A stretch of 64,000 nucleotides of DNA from positions 110,017,977 to 110,081,976 of the forward strand of contig CM043949.1 of the NCBI GenBank assembly GCA_014529385.2. The letters are read 5' to 3'. This DNA comes from Adiantum capillus-veneris. Its lineage: Eukaryota; Streptophyta; Polypodiopsida; Polypodiales; Pteridaceae. A model generated the notes under the pieces. The model did not search any database. It saw only the letters and a list, made by a program, of their open reading frames with translations, and was not told the DNA's origin. The first letter of the stretch is position 1, and the number at the start of each line of letters is the position of its first letter. Made by a program: the position numbers and the translations under genes. Shown one piece after another: positions 15,174 to 26,747 of this stretch.

Positions 15174-16620
15174 AGGTATGGATGATGATGAGTTTCTTTC
15201 TTCTTTGTCACCCCAGCAGAGGAGGTGGTACGAGGAGCGTCATTGCTCTGGAGCACCATCACGTTGTTCCACTCGTTCAGCGTCTCCCTTTGTTTTGGAG
15301 CATTCAGTGCGCTCCAAGACTTCGGTGTCATCGAGACAATCTTCACTCTTCTAAGCACCATCGCTCTAGTGGTGGCAGCAACAGTTATTGTGGGGATGCC
15401 TCGACACCGCATCGTGTTCAACGAGGCTCCTTACCTTCCCTTCTTTGCCCGCCCCCACACTAGCCACGGCCTTGCCATCTACGCCAGGTTTTGCATGGAT
15501 ATCGGCTGCTCCTGGCTACACACCACTAGCTACTCCTTCGAGAGTCACCACAGTCGACACTCCTCGCTTCGGGGCCCAGACTCCAATGGAGACACCTGGC
15601 ATCCGTACCCCCATTCAAACGCCACTAGAGACACCACTCAAGACCCCTGTCGAGACACCAAGTTTCACGCTTCACAAACAAGGGGACTTACCGTACTCGA
15701 TCCACATTAGTGGCGGCATCATCTTGGAAGGCAAGAAGGTGATCTCGCGCATGCGCGGTCTTTTCTCTCAGGTGTTTCGACACTACATACTAAACACCTG
15801 GAGTGAAGTGCCAAATGAATTAAAAAACAGAGTCATCAACATGTTGCATGACAAGTTTCTTATGTCAAGTCAGGATGAGCGCTTTAATGAAGATCTGATG
15901 AAGGTTCAAATGCGCGAATACTGCAAGCACAAGCATTCTGAAGTACAAAAAGCAATAAAGCATGGGTGGAACAAACCCGATTGGCTAGCCAAAGAAGATT
16001 GGGAAGAATGCAAAGCACGTAGCATGTGAGAATCCTGACAAGTGGAAGCAACAAAAGGAGACAGCCAAAGCACGAGTAGAGGTAGGGAGCTCACACCACT
16101 TGGGGAGCGGCGGGTGGGCATCATTTGAGGCCGATTTTGTAAGTGTTTCTTCATTGCCCTTTAGGTTTGGTAGGTACATCTATTTGTACTTTTAGATTCT
16201 AACATAATGTATTCTTTGTATGTTTTAAATAGTGGTCGATGACAGGACATGATCCCACCCCGTACGAGCGCGAGTACGCGGACAGAAACGGCTTAAACGC
16301 CCTGATGGACATTCTCAGTTCTCACGGCAGCATGGTTAGTATTTCACTTTACTCTTTTACATTTGTTGTATTTTAATGATAACCTAAGATAATAAATTGT
16401 TTTGTAATTATATGTTTATACTTCCAGAAAGTCTTATTGATTTTTTTTGCGGAATCCAACAGATACGCCGCTTGGATGCGATGAGACGTCTGATTAGACA
16501 ACACCAGTCTAGCTGTAGTCAGATAGCACTAGTTTTCTTTTGTCAAAGCATGTATAATGAGATGACGTGTATACATCTTTTTGTAACTATTGAAAAACGA
16601 TGTATTTTCTCAAATCAATG
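15174..16620 (+). pseudogene. tnpA-like gene (Ptta/En/Spm Transposase_24), decayed, E1
   Basis: This is the second gene of the element. In En/Spm its product binds the subterminal repeats. The first visible exon starts just after a splice acceptor (TTTACTGCAG, ending ~15175) with MDDDEFLSSLSPQQRRWYEE. A Ser/Arg- and Thr/Pro-rich linker with repeated TP-x-x-TP units follows (~15560-15670). Next comes the conserved core: HYILNTWSEVPNELKNRVI, then EYCKHKHSEVQKAIKHGWN and KPDWLAKEDW. Two small 3' exons follow (DPTPYEREYADR.GLNALMDIL, ~16233-16335; then IRRLDAMRRLIR, ~16463). Relative to E2 it has a frameshift in the N-terminal linker near 15350 and another near 16028. The last exon runs on past the stop position used by E2. 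Having no obvious ATG upstream of the acceptor suggests that it is spliced from a longer transcript, as in En/Spm; that is an inference. Confidence 0.8.
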
Positions 16621-16995
16621 ACAATTATGTTGTAACTATTACTTTTGCAAAGCTTAACAATCAAGTGATTTTGCCTATGATGTGTATAATCTTGTCATTG
16701 ATTTACTTTCGTCAATTCACTTTTGTCCAATTAAGTTTGTTAATTTTGTATCTTTATTTTGCAAAAAATACTATGCATGATGGAGTTAATGGTTATATTT
16801 TCTTGTGGGTGACTACTTTGGGTCTATACCTTGCACTTTCTTTCAAAGGTGAATCTGCTTATCTGGGATTCGTTTAGGTATACTTTATTCTGGAAACATT
16901 CAATATGGTTGATAGGTGGCAGGGCATTCAATGCTCTGTCACTCAAATTTTTTACTCCGGGCATCTCTCTAAGTGTCTCTATATAAGGTTTTGCA

Positions 16996-17379
16996 ACATC
17001 GCTCTTCCTTTGGCCGATAGATAGGTCCAATATGGCAAATTTTTAAAGTTCAATGGCCACCCATAAGGGGCTTGGTCAATGGTCACCCATGGGTTTTTTT
17101 GGCCTACCCCAAAGAGGTAAGGCCTTAGTGATGCCTCCCTTTTTTGCTAATAAAAAAGGCAAAGTTATTTTTAAAAACCCAAAAAATGAAGACGTTTGCC
17201 TTCATTGTTTTTGAAAGATATGCACACAAGGTGATGATGACTTTAAATGGTGGATTGATCCTTTCAAGAATTGAATTGAGGCACATTAAGAATTTTCAGA
17301 AGATTTTATGTCCATCATAATATGATTACTTTTCATGAGCCCTTTTATCATTTTTTGAGCACCTTTCTACTCGTCAAGC
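16996..17379. other. Spacer between CACTA E1 and the WD40 pseudogene
   Basis: AT-rich, with no terminal repeat of E1. It may hold further highly decayed parts of the WD40 gene on the minus strand, but nothing I can support. Confidence 0.4.
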
Positions 17380-17498
17380 AGATACAAGCACGGTGTTGGA
17401 ATATTTTCTAGAGTGATTAGCGGATGGAAGGGAGGCAACATGGCAGGACTTGATTGTACAATCCGAGGAGGCTGATTATTTTTTGGTAGGATAAACGT
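17380..17498 (-). pseudogene. JINGUBANG-like WD40 host gene remnant, downstream part
   Basis: Reading the minus strand from the edge of the LTR element inward gives FILPKNNQ, which continues the PTVKDYLKT stretch at the far side of the element (20938-21013). In JGB-type WD40 proteins a short linker of the form 'LPTxKDxLK..xxPxNYVxVRR' joins two WD repeats. A second frame then gives SASSDCTIKSC, resembling the next WD repeat (S-x-S-x-D-x-T-I-K). The frame changes between these two pieces, so the gene is broken here as well. The target duplication of the LTR element (ACGT, or AACGT if shared with the terminal A) lies at the boundary. Confidence 0.55.
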
Positions 17499-18363
17499 TG
17501 TTGCGCGCATTTTGAGAACCCCCTTTTTTGTAAATTTGTACATACGGACACGAGGACCTATGTCAAAAGTTTGTATGGGCTTTCTTTTTGTGGGGTTTTT
17601 ATCTTGCTTTAGCAAGCACATGTACATGCACTGCAAATGTCTAGTCTAGTGACAGTTGTCGGGCTACTGTAAGTGCCCGTGAGTGAGTTTTTTGAAGCGA
17701 GACTTGTATATAGCAAAAACTCATGTACAAACTTAAAAAAGTTCAGCCAAACTCCAGAAATTTCCAGGTTTTAGCTCGTTGTGTCTTCTTGGTGCTCTTG
17801 GATGCAGTTTTTTGCCTCGACTAGCCTTCCCTACGTGTAGTCGTGTTGGGAGAGCTTTTTGTTCGCGTCAATTTTGCTCATGGAGGCATATGGAATCAAT
17901 TTTGGTTATCTTCAACTTTCTCGCCAGTCATTTTTCAATATTTAGCTTTAAAGTGCCCCAATTGGAGTTGTGCTCTTCAGGTTACGACTAGTTCTTTGCA
18001 GGTTATGGCTATGGCAGCCTAGTGGCTAATTGTGTGTAGACAGATTCGGAGGGCATGTATCTACAAATTGTGGAATTGATGTTGAAGTTATGGGTTTGTG
18101 ATGTTTGATTGTGAAAGGAGAGGCTCTCGTCTTCATCTGCATTGGTCGGCGTGTGCTGTAAATCCGTGCTTTGACAGGGTTTTGCAACTATGTGACATAG
18201 TCTCTTGGGTGGGCGACGGCTAGTAAATTCCCAAGGGTCTACTCCTATTGGACTTGTGGTGTTTCAAAAGGATTTTGCAAAGATTTTGGTGTCTTGTAGT
18301 TCTCTTTTGACGCTCTTGGGTGACATCACTATAGAGGTGTTTCAATTTGCTTGTTTCCCAACA
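17499..18363 (+). repeat. 5' LTR of the gag-only element (865 bp)
   Basis: Starts TGTTGCGCGC and ends CCCAACA. It is preceded by AACGT. Confidence 0.88.
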
Positions 18364-18388
18364 ATGTTTTGGTGCCCGCCCCCGAGGA
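18364..18388 (+). other. Primer binding site candidate of the gag-only element
   Basis: Directly inside the 5' LTR comes ATGTTTTGGTGCCCGCC. A TGG close to the LTR edge is the usual start of a plant LTR primer site. The matching tRNA was not identified; it is not the initiator tRNA-Met site used by the other elements here. Confidence 0.5.
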
Positions 18389-18430
18389 ATCGCTTCAAGT
18401 GACCTTCAATTTACAGGTTTGATTGGTGTG

Positions 18431-20179
18431 ATGTTAGATTTTCCAAAGTTTTATGGTCATGTAGATGAAGATGTTAAGGACTTCATGAAGAAATTTGAGT
18501 TTTCTTGTTTGATCGCAAATAAGGAAGATCCAATGTTTATGCTCAAGATTTTGTTCTTTTGCTTGAAAGAGGATGCAAGGATATCGTATGATGAGTATGA
18601 TTTTTGGTTAAAATCATCTCAACCTCCATTGGTGATGACTTATGATGCATTAAAGAAGGCTTTCCTTGAGAGGTTCAAGAAGGTAGAGGACCCAACAGAT
18701 GTATGGCACTCCATTGAAGGACTTGTGCAATATGATGGTGAAAGTGTAGATGCCTTTGTAAAGCAATTTAATGATTTATGGAAGAGATGGTGTGTTGCTT
18801 TGGGCAGTGATGTTCCTCCTCTTATGCTTAAGAAGTGTATGTTTATGAAAAGTTTGAGGGCTGGTTCGAAGTTAAAGGTTGAGATTAAAAGGCCACTTAC
18901 ATTTGAGGATGCAGTACGTATTACAAAGCATAAGGAATGGAAATTAGAGAGAATGCAAGAGCTTGGATTGCAGGGTGATGTGGAGCCAAAGGTTTTTCTA
19001 TGCATTGATGTAGGTAAAAAAAGTGCCTCTAGTGCAGTATTTTATCATGATGGTTCTCTTGAGGGAAAGAATCAAGCATGTACTAAGGAGAAAGAGGCTA
19101 AGGAGAATGCTCTCATTATGCCATCCTTGTTGTTTATGCCACTTAATGGTGATTTACATGCCAAAGGTGATGCTTCTACCAATGTGAAAGTTAATGAGAA
19201 GAAAAAGGATGCAATTAGTGAAGTCTTAAAGAATGATCATGATGATAATCAAATTGAAGATGCCATTGTTGATGTGAAAGATGAGCATGTGGGTGATGTG
19301 AAAGTGGATGTTGAGTATCCCTCTCCTTTATGTGAAGTAGTTGAGACTGATTTGCAAGTCAATGAGGATACTTATATAGAAGTAAATGATGTGAATGAAG
19401 AGATCTCTCAAATGCATGCTATTGTTGAGTATTTTCCACTAAATGATGATGCTACTGAGCATGTTGTGGACCTTGCTAATGAGGACATTTTCCATGAGGA
19501 CTCTCATGCTTGCATCTATGATGATGTATGTAGCCATGCCTTGATCAAGAAGGAGAATTTGGAGGTTTTTGAGGATGTGGAAAGCCATAAAATAATAATA
19601 TGGATTCCTAATGATGAGATGGTTGATGATTCCTTGCTTGATCCTTATGCTAAGGATAGGAAGCTATGTGTAGAAGATGTCTTACCTATCAAGCATGATA
19701 CAACTAAATTGGATAGAAGCTTCATGAAGAGTGGGGAGAATGAGATGGATATGCATGAGGATATAAAAATGGCTGAGGTAAAAGTTGAAGACTTTTTGGA
19801 TGAGATGTTAAAGGCTTCTTTGCATGCTATATTGATGAAGGCCGGCTTTCTCCGTGTGGTATCTGTTGAGAGTACTTTATGCCTAAAGAGGATTTGGATT
19901 CTACATATGGTTTATGCCTTGATATTGGGAGTGACACAATGGATATGGCTGATGTTTCTTCTGCATTTTGCGCTTATGTTGTATGGCCCTTTGATCCAGG
20001 TGGACAATATGCTTATGCTACTGCTGAGCATGAATGCTCTAGCACACTGGGGGTTTGGCAAACTATGTTGCGCGCATTTTGAGAACCCCCTTTTTTGTAA
20101 ATTTGTACATACGGACAATAGGACCAATGTCAAAAGTTTGTATGGGCTTTCTTTTTGTGGGGTTTTTATCTTGCTTTAG
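18431..20179 (+). CDS. gag-like protein of the gag-only LTR element
   Basis: The frame begins MLDFPKFYGHVDEDVKDF and carries a retrotransposon gag-type domain in its first ~190 residues: a helical core with FLERFKKVEDPTDVW, YDGESVDAFVKQF and MKSLRAGSKLKVEI. This is the layout of plant Ty3/gypsy capsid proteins. A long acidic region (Asp/Glu/Val-rich) of about 300 residues follows. No CCHC zinc knuckle and no pol motif were seen. The open frame extends a little upstream and ends inside the 3' LTR, so the true C-terminus is unclear. In the TR-GAG class such proteins are thought to form the particle while enzymes come from another element. Confidence 0.65.
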   Translation: MLDFPKFYGHVDEDVKDFMKKFEFSCLIANKEDPMFMLKILFFCLKEDARISYDEYDFWLKSSQPPLVMTYDALKKAFLERFKKVEDPTDVWHSIEGLVQYDGESVDAFVKQFNDLWKRWCVALGSDVPPLMLKKCMFMKSLRAGSKLKVEIKRPLTFEDAVRITKHKEWKLERMQELGLQGDVEPKVFLCIDVGKKSASSAVFYHDGSLEGKNQACTKEKEAKENALIMPSLLFMPLNGDLHAKGDASTNVKVNEKKKDAISEVLKNDHDDNQIEDAIVDVKDEHVGDVKVDVEYPSPLCEVVETDLQVNEDTYIEVNDVNEEISQMHAIVEYFPLNDDATEHVVDLANEDIFHEDSHACIYDDVCSHALIKKENLEVFEDVESHKIIIWIPNDEMVDDSLLDPYAKDRKLCVEDVLPIKHDTTKLDRSFMKSGENEMDMHEDIKMAEVKVEDFLDEMLKASLHAILMKAGFLRVVSVESTLCLKRIWILHMVYALILGVTQWIWLMFLLHFALMLYGPLIQVDNMLMLLLSMNALAHWGFGKLCCAHFENPLFCKFVHTDNRTNVKSLYGLSFCGVFILL

Positions 20180-20937
20180 CAAGCACATGTACATGCACTG
20201 CAAGTCTCTAGTCTAGTGACAGTTGTCGGGCTACTGTAAGTGCCCGTGAGTGAGTTTTTTGAAGTGAGACTTGTATATAGCAAAAAATCATGTACAAACT
20301 TAAAAAATTTCAGCCAAACTCCAGAAATTTGCAGGTTTTAGCTCGTTGTGTCTCCTTGGTGCTCTTGGATGCAGTTTTTTGCCCCGACTAGCCTTCTCTA
20401 CGTGTAGTCGTGTTGGGACAGCTTTTTGTTCGCGTCAATTTTGCTCATGGAGGCATATGGAATCAATTTTGGTTATCTTCAACTTTCTCGCCATTCATTT
20501 TTCAATATTTTTTTCAAGCTTTAAAGTGCCCCAATTGGAGTTGTGCTCTTCAAGTTACGACTAGTTCTTTGCAGGGTTATGGCTATGGCAACCTAGTGGC
20601 AAATTGTGTGTAGACAGATTCGGAGGGCATGTATCTACGAATTGTGGAATTGATGTTGAAGTTATGGGTTTGTGATGTTTGATTGTGAAAGGAGAGGCTC
20701 TCGTCTTCATCTGCATTGGTCGGCGTGTGCTGTAAATCCGTGCTTTGACAGGGTTTTGCTCCTATGTGACATAGTCTCTTGGGTGGGCGACGGCTAGTAA
20801 ATTTCCAAGGGTCTACTCCTATTGGACTTGTGGTGTTTCAAAAGGATTTTGCAAAGCTTTTGGTGTCTTGTAGTTCTCTTTTGATGCTCTTGGGTGACAT
20901 CACTATAGAGGTGTTTCAGTTTGCTTGTTTCCCAACA
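20066..20937 (+). repeat. 3' LTR of the gag-only element (872 bp)
   Basis: Same ends as the 5' LTR and followed by ACGT. It is seven bases longer overall, because of a small insertion near 20510. Confidence 0.88.
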
Positions 20938-21690
20938 ACGTCTTAAGATAGTCTTTGACAGTAGGCATAGATGCCAGAAGTTTATTTGAATTGTTTGCTG
21001 CAATATTGACTACTTAAAGAGCCTCTTGCCTCACATGGTTGTCACCTTTTGAGATTTGTTTTGGCCGCATGCAATTTACATGAGGCACCTTATTGCAGCT
21101 CCAAATGCAAATTTTACGATTGTGATGTGCACTTAGAATCCGGTGACCACTAACAACCAAGGCCTTGATAGCTGCATAGCTAGTGACAAACCCACACACT
21201 CTTCCATGCTTATCTTTTGCCATACTCGGATGCTATTGGAGCTACTAGCGCTAGAGCCCATGCCAACATAGGGATAATCACCCACCACCACCAAGGAGGA
21301 TATGAGATAACCCTGCTCACCCAAAATTGTAACAATGCAATGGTTATCAATGGTTGTGGCGTTTGGGGCATCAAAAAAGAAGCTTGCAAGAGACTGTAAA
21401 AAGCCCAAGGTGCTCATGTGGGAGAGGAGACCACAACTGGATTGTGATTGCAAGCTCGTCTGGGAATCAAGGCTCTGTTGTGAGTCAATGTTGGGTTGCA
21501 TTGCAGGGCTTATAAATTTAGAATGACGAAAATGAAGGCCGGCCATATGGTAATTTTGCAAGGTGTTGAAGCTGAGTATATCATGAGGGTCAAGCTTGGG
21601 ATTCTGTGATGTTGCAATTGAGCATTTGGTTTCAACCTCTTCCTTGGAAAATTGCCTCTGAAATATGTCTTCAAAAATTGGACATAGCTA
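20938..21690 (-). pseudogene. JINGUBANG-like WD40 host gene remnant, upstream part
   Basis: Minus-strand translation gives an N-terminal region (IFQRQFSKEEV.., then Ser/Gln-rich) and then a WD repeat: HCIVTILGEQGYLISSLVVV, ending NSIRVW. A second WD repeat lies in another frame: IKALVVSGHRILSAHHNRKI, then CIW. After that comes LLASMPTVKDYLKT, the inter-repeat linker typical of JINGUBANG-type plant WD40 proteins, which run to seven repeats. The frame shifts near 21215 and there is a stop at about 21014, so it is not functional. The upstream end is set by a TAG near 21690; no ATG precedes the first repeat except at 21561. The gag-only LTR element sits immediately after KDYLKT and separates this part from 17380-17498. 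A captured gene copy is possible instead of a native locus. Confidence 0.6.
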
Positions 21691-24538
<2,848 letters not shown>

Positions 24539-24552
24539 CACTACAAGAGGTT
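24539..24552 (-). repeat. CACTA terminal inverted repeat, 3' end of E2
   Basis: CACTACAAGAGGTT, preceded by the CTA target duplication at 24536-24538. Confidence 0.96.
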
Positions 24553-24569
24553 GTGTGCTCTTGTGACGC

Positions 24570-24790
24570 TGTTAGCGACGGAAATACACTGGGTTTTTAT
24601 AACCCCCGACGTCGCTAAAACCGTCGCTAATAGCGTCGCTACGAGAGCATCGCTATATGCATCGCTATAGGCGTCGCTATATAGAGACGCTCATAGCGAC
24701 GCTCTTAGCGACGGTCATAGCGACGATTATAGCGACGTTTACACAGAAGTCTATAGCCACGCTCCAGAGCCATAAATAGCGACGCCCGAG
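24570..24790. promoter_or_regulatory. Subterminal repeat array of E2 (3' side)
   Basis: About a dozen copies of a 10-bp motif, GCGTCGCTAT or its complement ATAGCGACGC with variants, are packed into ~220 bp in both orientations. In En/Spm such subterminal motifs are the binding sites of TNPA. The repeats are much denser here than at the other end. Confidence 0.8.
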
Positions 24791-25164
24791 AGAATTTTTT
24801 TTTGGTGACAGGGCATTGAATGCCCTACCACCCATCAACCATATTGTACTTGATTCACTTTTTAAAAAAAGTGCAAGGGTAGATAATAGACCCAAAATAG
24901 TCACCCATAAGACGCATTGTTTGCAAAATTGACAAGCGTAAAATTGACAATTGTACACATCATAGGCAAAATGAATTGATTGGAAAATGTAATAATGACA
25001 ATTGTACAACATCATAGGCATAAAGAATTGATTGGCAAAATGAACTCCGGTGACAAATGTAATAATATACATGGTTCAAAAAGATGTATAAAATCCGTCT
25101 CATGATACATAAGCTATGAGAAACCCGAAACTAATGCTATCTAGCTACGGCTAAACTGACGTCA

Positions 25165-26478
25165 TCTAGTCAGACGTCTCATCGCGTCCAAGCGGCGTAT
25201 CTGTCGGATTCTGCAAAAAAAGACAATAAGACAGCTTTCAGTAAGTATAAACATATAACGACATTTATAAAACAATACAAAAAATAGAAAAGAGTAAACC
25301 CTAATACTAACCATGCCGCCGCGAGAACTGAGAATGTCCATCAGGGCGTTTAAGCCCTTCCTGCCTGCGTACTCGCGCTCGTACGGTGTGGGATCACGTC
25401 CTGTCATCGACCACTGTCAAAACATACAAAGATTTCATTATGTTAGAATTAAAAAACTCATAAACCCTAAACTATCGAACATAAAGAGCAATGCGAAAAC
25501 ACTTACAAAATCGGCCTCAAATGATGCCCATCCACCGCTCCCCAAGTGGTGCGAGCTCCCTGCCTCTACTCGCGCTCTGGCTGCATCCTTTTGTTGCTTC
25601 CACTTGTCGGGATTCTCGCGCGCTGCTTTCTTCGCATTCTTCCAATCTTCTTTGGCCAGCCAATCTGGCCTGTTCCACCCATGCTTGATTGCTTTTTGCA
25701 GTTCGGAACGCTTGTATTTGCAGTATTCGTGCATTCGAATCTTCATCAAGTCTTCATTTAAGCGCTGATCCCGTGTTGGAACGGGAAACTCATCATGAAG
25801 TATGCTGATGACTCTGTCTTTTAAATCACTTGGTACTTCACTCCATTTGTTTAGTATGTAGTGTCTAAACAGCTAAGAGCAAAGACCACGCATGCGCGAG
25901 ATCACCTTCTTGCCGTCATCATCCATGATGATGCCGCCGCTGAAGTCGATGGAGTAAGGCAAGCCCTCTGGCCGGTGACGCGTGAACCTGGGTGTCCCGG
26001 CAGGGGTCTCTAGCAGCGTGTCGATGGGGGTACGGACCTTAGGTGTCTCCACCGACTTCTGGGCCCCGAAGCGAGGAGTGTCGAGTGGGGTGGCTCCTGG
26101 CGGAGTAGGTAGAGGTGTGTAGCTGCTAGGAACAGTCAGCCGCGCAAAACCTGGCGTAGATGGCGATGCTGTGGCTGGTGTGGGGGCGGGCAAAGAAAGG
26201 GAGGGTAAAGAGCCTCTTCGAACACGAGGCGGTGTGGAGGCATCGGCGGCGGAATCCCCACAACAACCGCCACCGCCACCACTAGAGCGCCGGTGTCTAG
26301 ACGAGTGTGAAGATCGTCTCGTCGACACCGAAGCTTCGGAGCGCGCCGAATGCTCCGAAAGAGAGGGAGATGCGGATGGAGTAGGAACGCGCGATGATGC
26401 GCCAGAGCGATGATGCTCCACGTACCACTGTCTCTGCTGCGGTGACAAAGAAGAAATAAACTCCTCATCATCCAGACC
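25165..26478 (-). pseudogene. tnpA-like gene (Ptta/En/Spm Transposase_24), E2, one clear stop
   Basis: The family binds the element's ends. The N-terminal exon follows a splice acceptor at ~26478: LDDEEFISSLSPQQRQWYVE. A Ser/Gly/Pro-rich linker with repeated TP units follows. The conserved core is HYILNKWSEVPSDLKDRVI, EYCKYKRSELQKAIKHGWN and RPDWLAKEDW (about 25510-25870). An exon DPTPYEREYAGRKGLNALMD (25313-25415) and a final exon ending RRLDAMRRLTR complete it. GTAAGT-type donors are visible after GGWASFEADF and after RGGM. A TAG near 25875 replaces the CAG of E1 (RGLFSQVFRHY), the only obvious lesion. No upstream ATG lies in the exon, suggesting splicing from the tnpD leader as in En/Spm. 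Confidence 0.82.
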
Positions 26479-26747
26479 TGCATTAAACGCACGAATATTT
26501 AAACTTAATATTGAATGAATAGAGTAGACAATGACGCAAAGACCATTAAATACAATGACGTAATGACGCATATAAATACAATGACGCAATGAATTGAGTG
26601 ATAGAAGAGGCAAGTCGAAAACTCAGAATTTTCAATCAAAAGATGTGAGCGCGAGTAGAAAAGAGCGTTATACACCATGGAAGGTACTTAGAGAGCCAGA
26701 GCTTTTACAACACGGAGCAAAGTTGTTCAAATACAATATTTGTGGCT

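Larger units (their letters stand above)
9366..16995 (+). mobile_element. CACTA (En/Spm) DNA transposon, copy E1, right end missing
   Basis: The left end is CACTACAAGAGGTT, identical to both ends of the complete copy at 24539-32635, and is followed by GCGTCGCTAT-type subterminal motifs. Inside lie a ~1.7 kb non-coding head with GA/TC microsatellites and TTAGATTTA-rich sequence, a tnpD-like gene (11147-14869) and a tnpA-like gene (15174-16620). Homology to E2 continues through the 3' flank (GGTTGATAGGTGG.AGGGCATTCAATGC, about 16905-16945) and fades near 16990, with no matching right terminal repeat. The right subterminal region therefore appears deleted. Both genes are broken, so the copy cannot move by itself and probably not even with help, because one end is gone. 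Confidence 0.85.
17494..20941 (+). mobile_element. Non-autonomous LTR retrotransposon carrying gag only (TR-GAG type)
   Basis: Two direct terminal repeats (17499-18363 and 20066-20937) begin TGTTGCGCGC and end CCCAACA. They are flanked by ACGT on both sides (AACGT if one terminal base is shared). The 1.7 kb interior starts with a primer-site-like sequence and contains one long frame with a retrotransposon gag-like domain. No protease, reverse transcriptase, RNase H or integrase motifs are present, and there is no room for them. The LTRs differ at roughly 3% of positions by eye, older than the copia and gypsy copies in this window. The element looks structurally whole for its class and would need enzymes from a partner gypsy element. 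Confidence 0.8.

Noticed and set aside
17250-17490. Chromodomain-like reading on the plus strand (..LADGREATWQDL..)
   Set aside because: A short similarity only. The minus strand of the same stretch continues the WD40 remnant across the LTR insertion, which explains it better.
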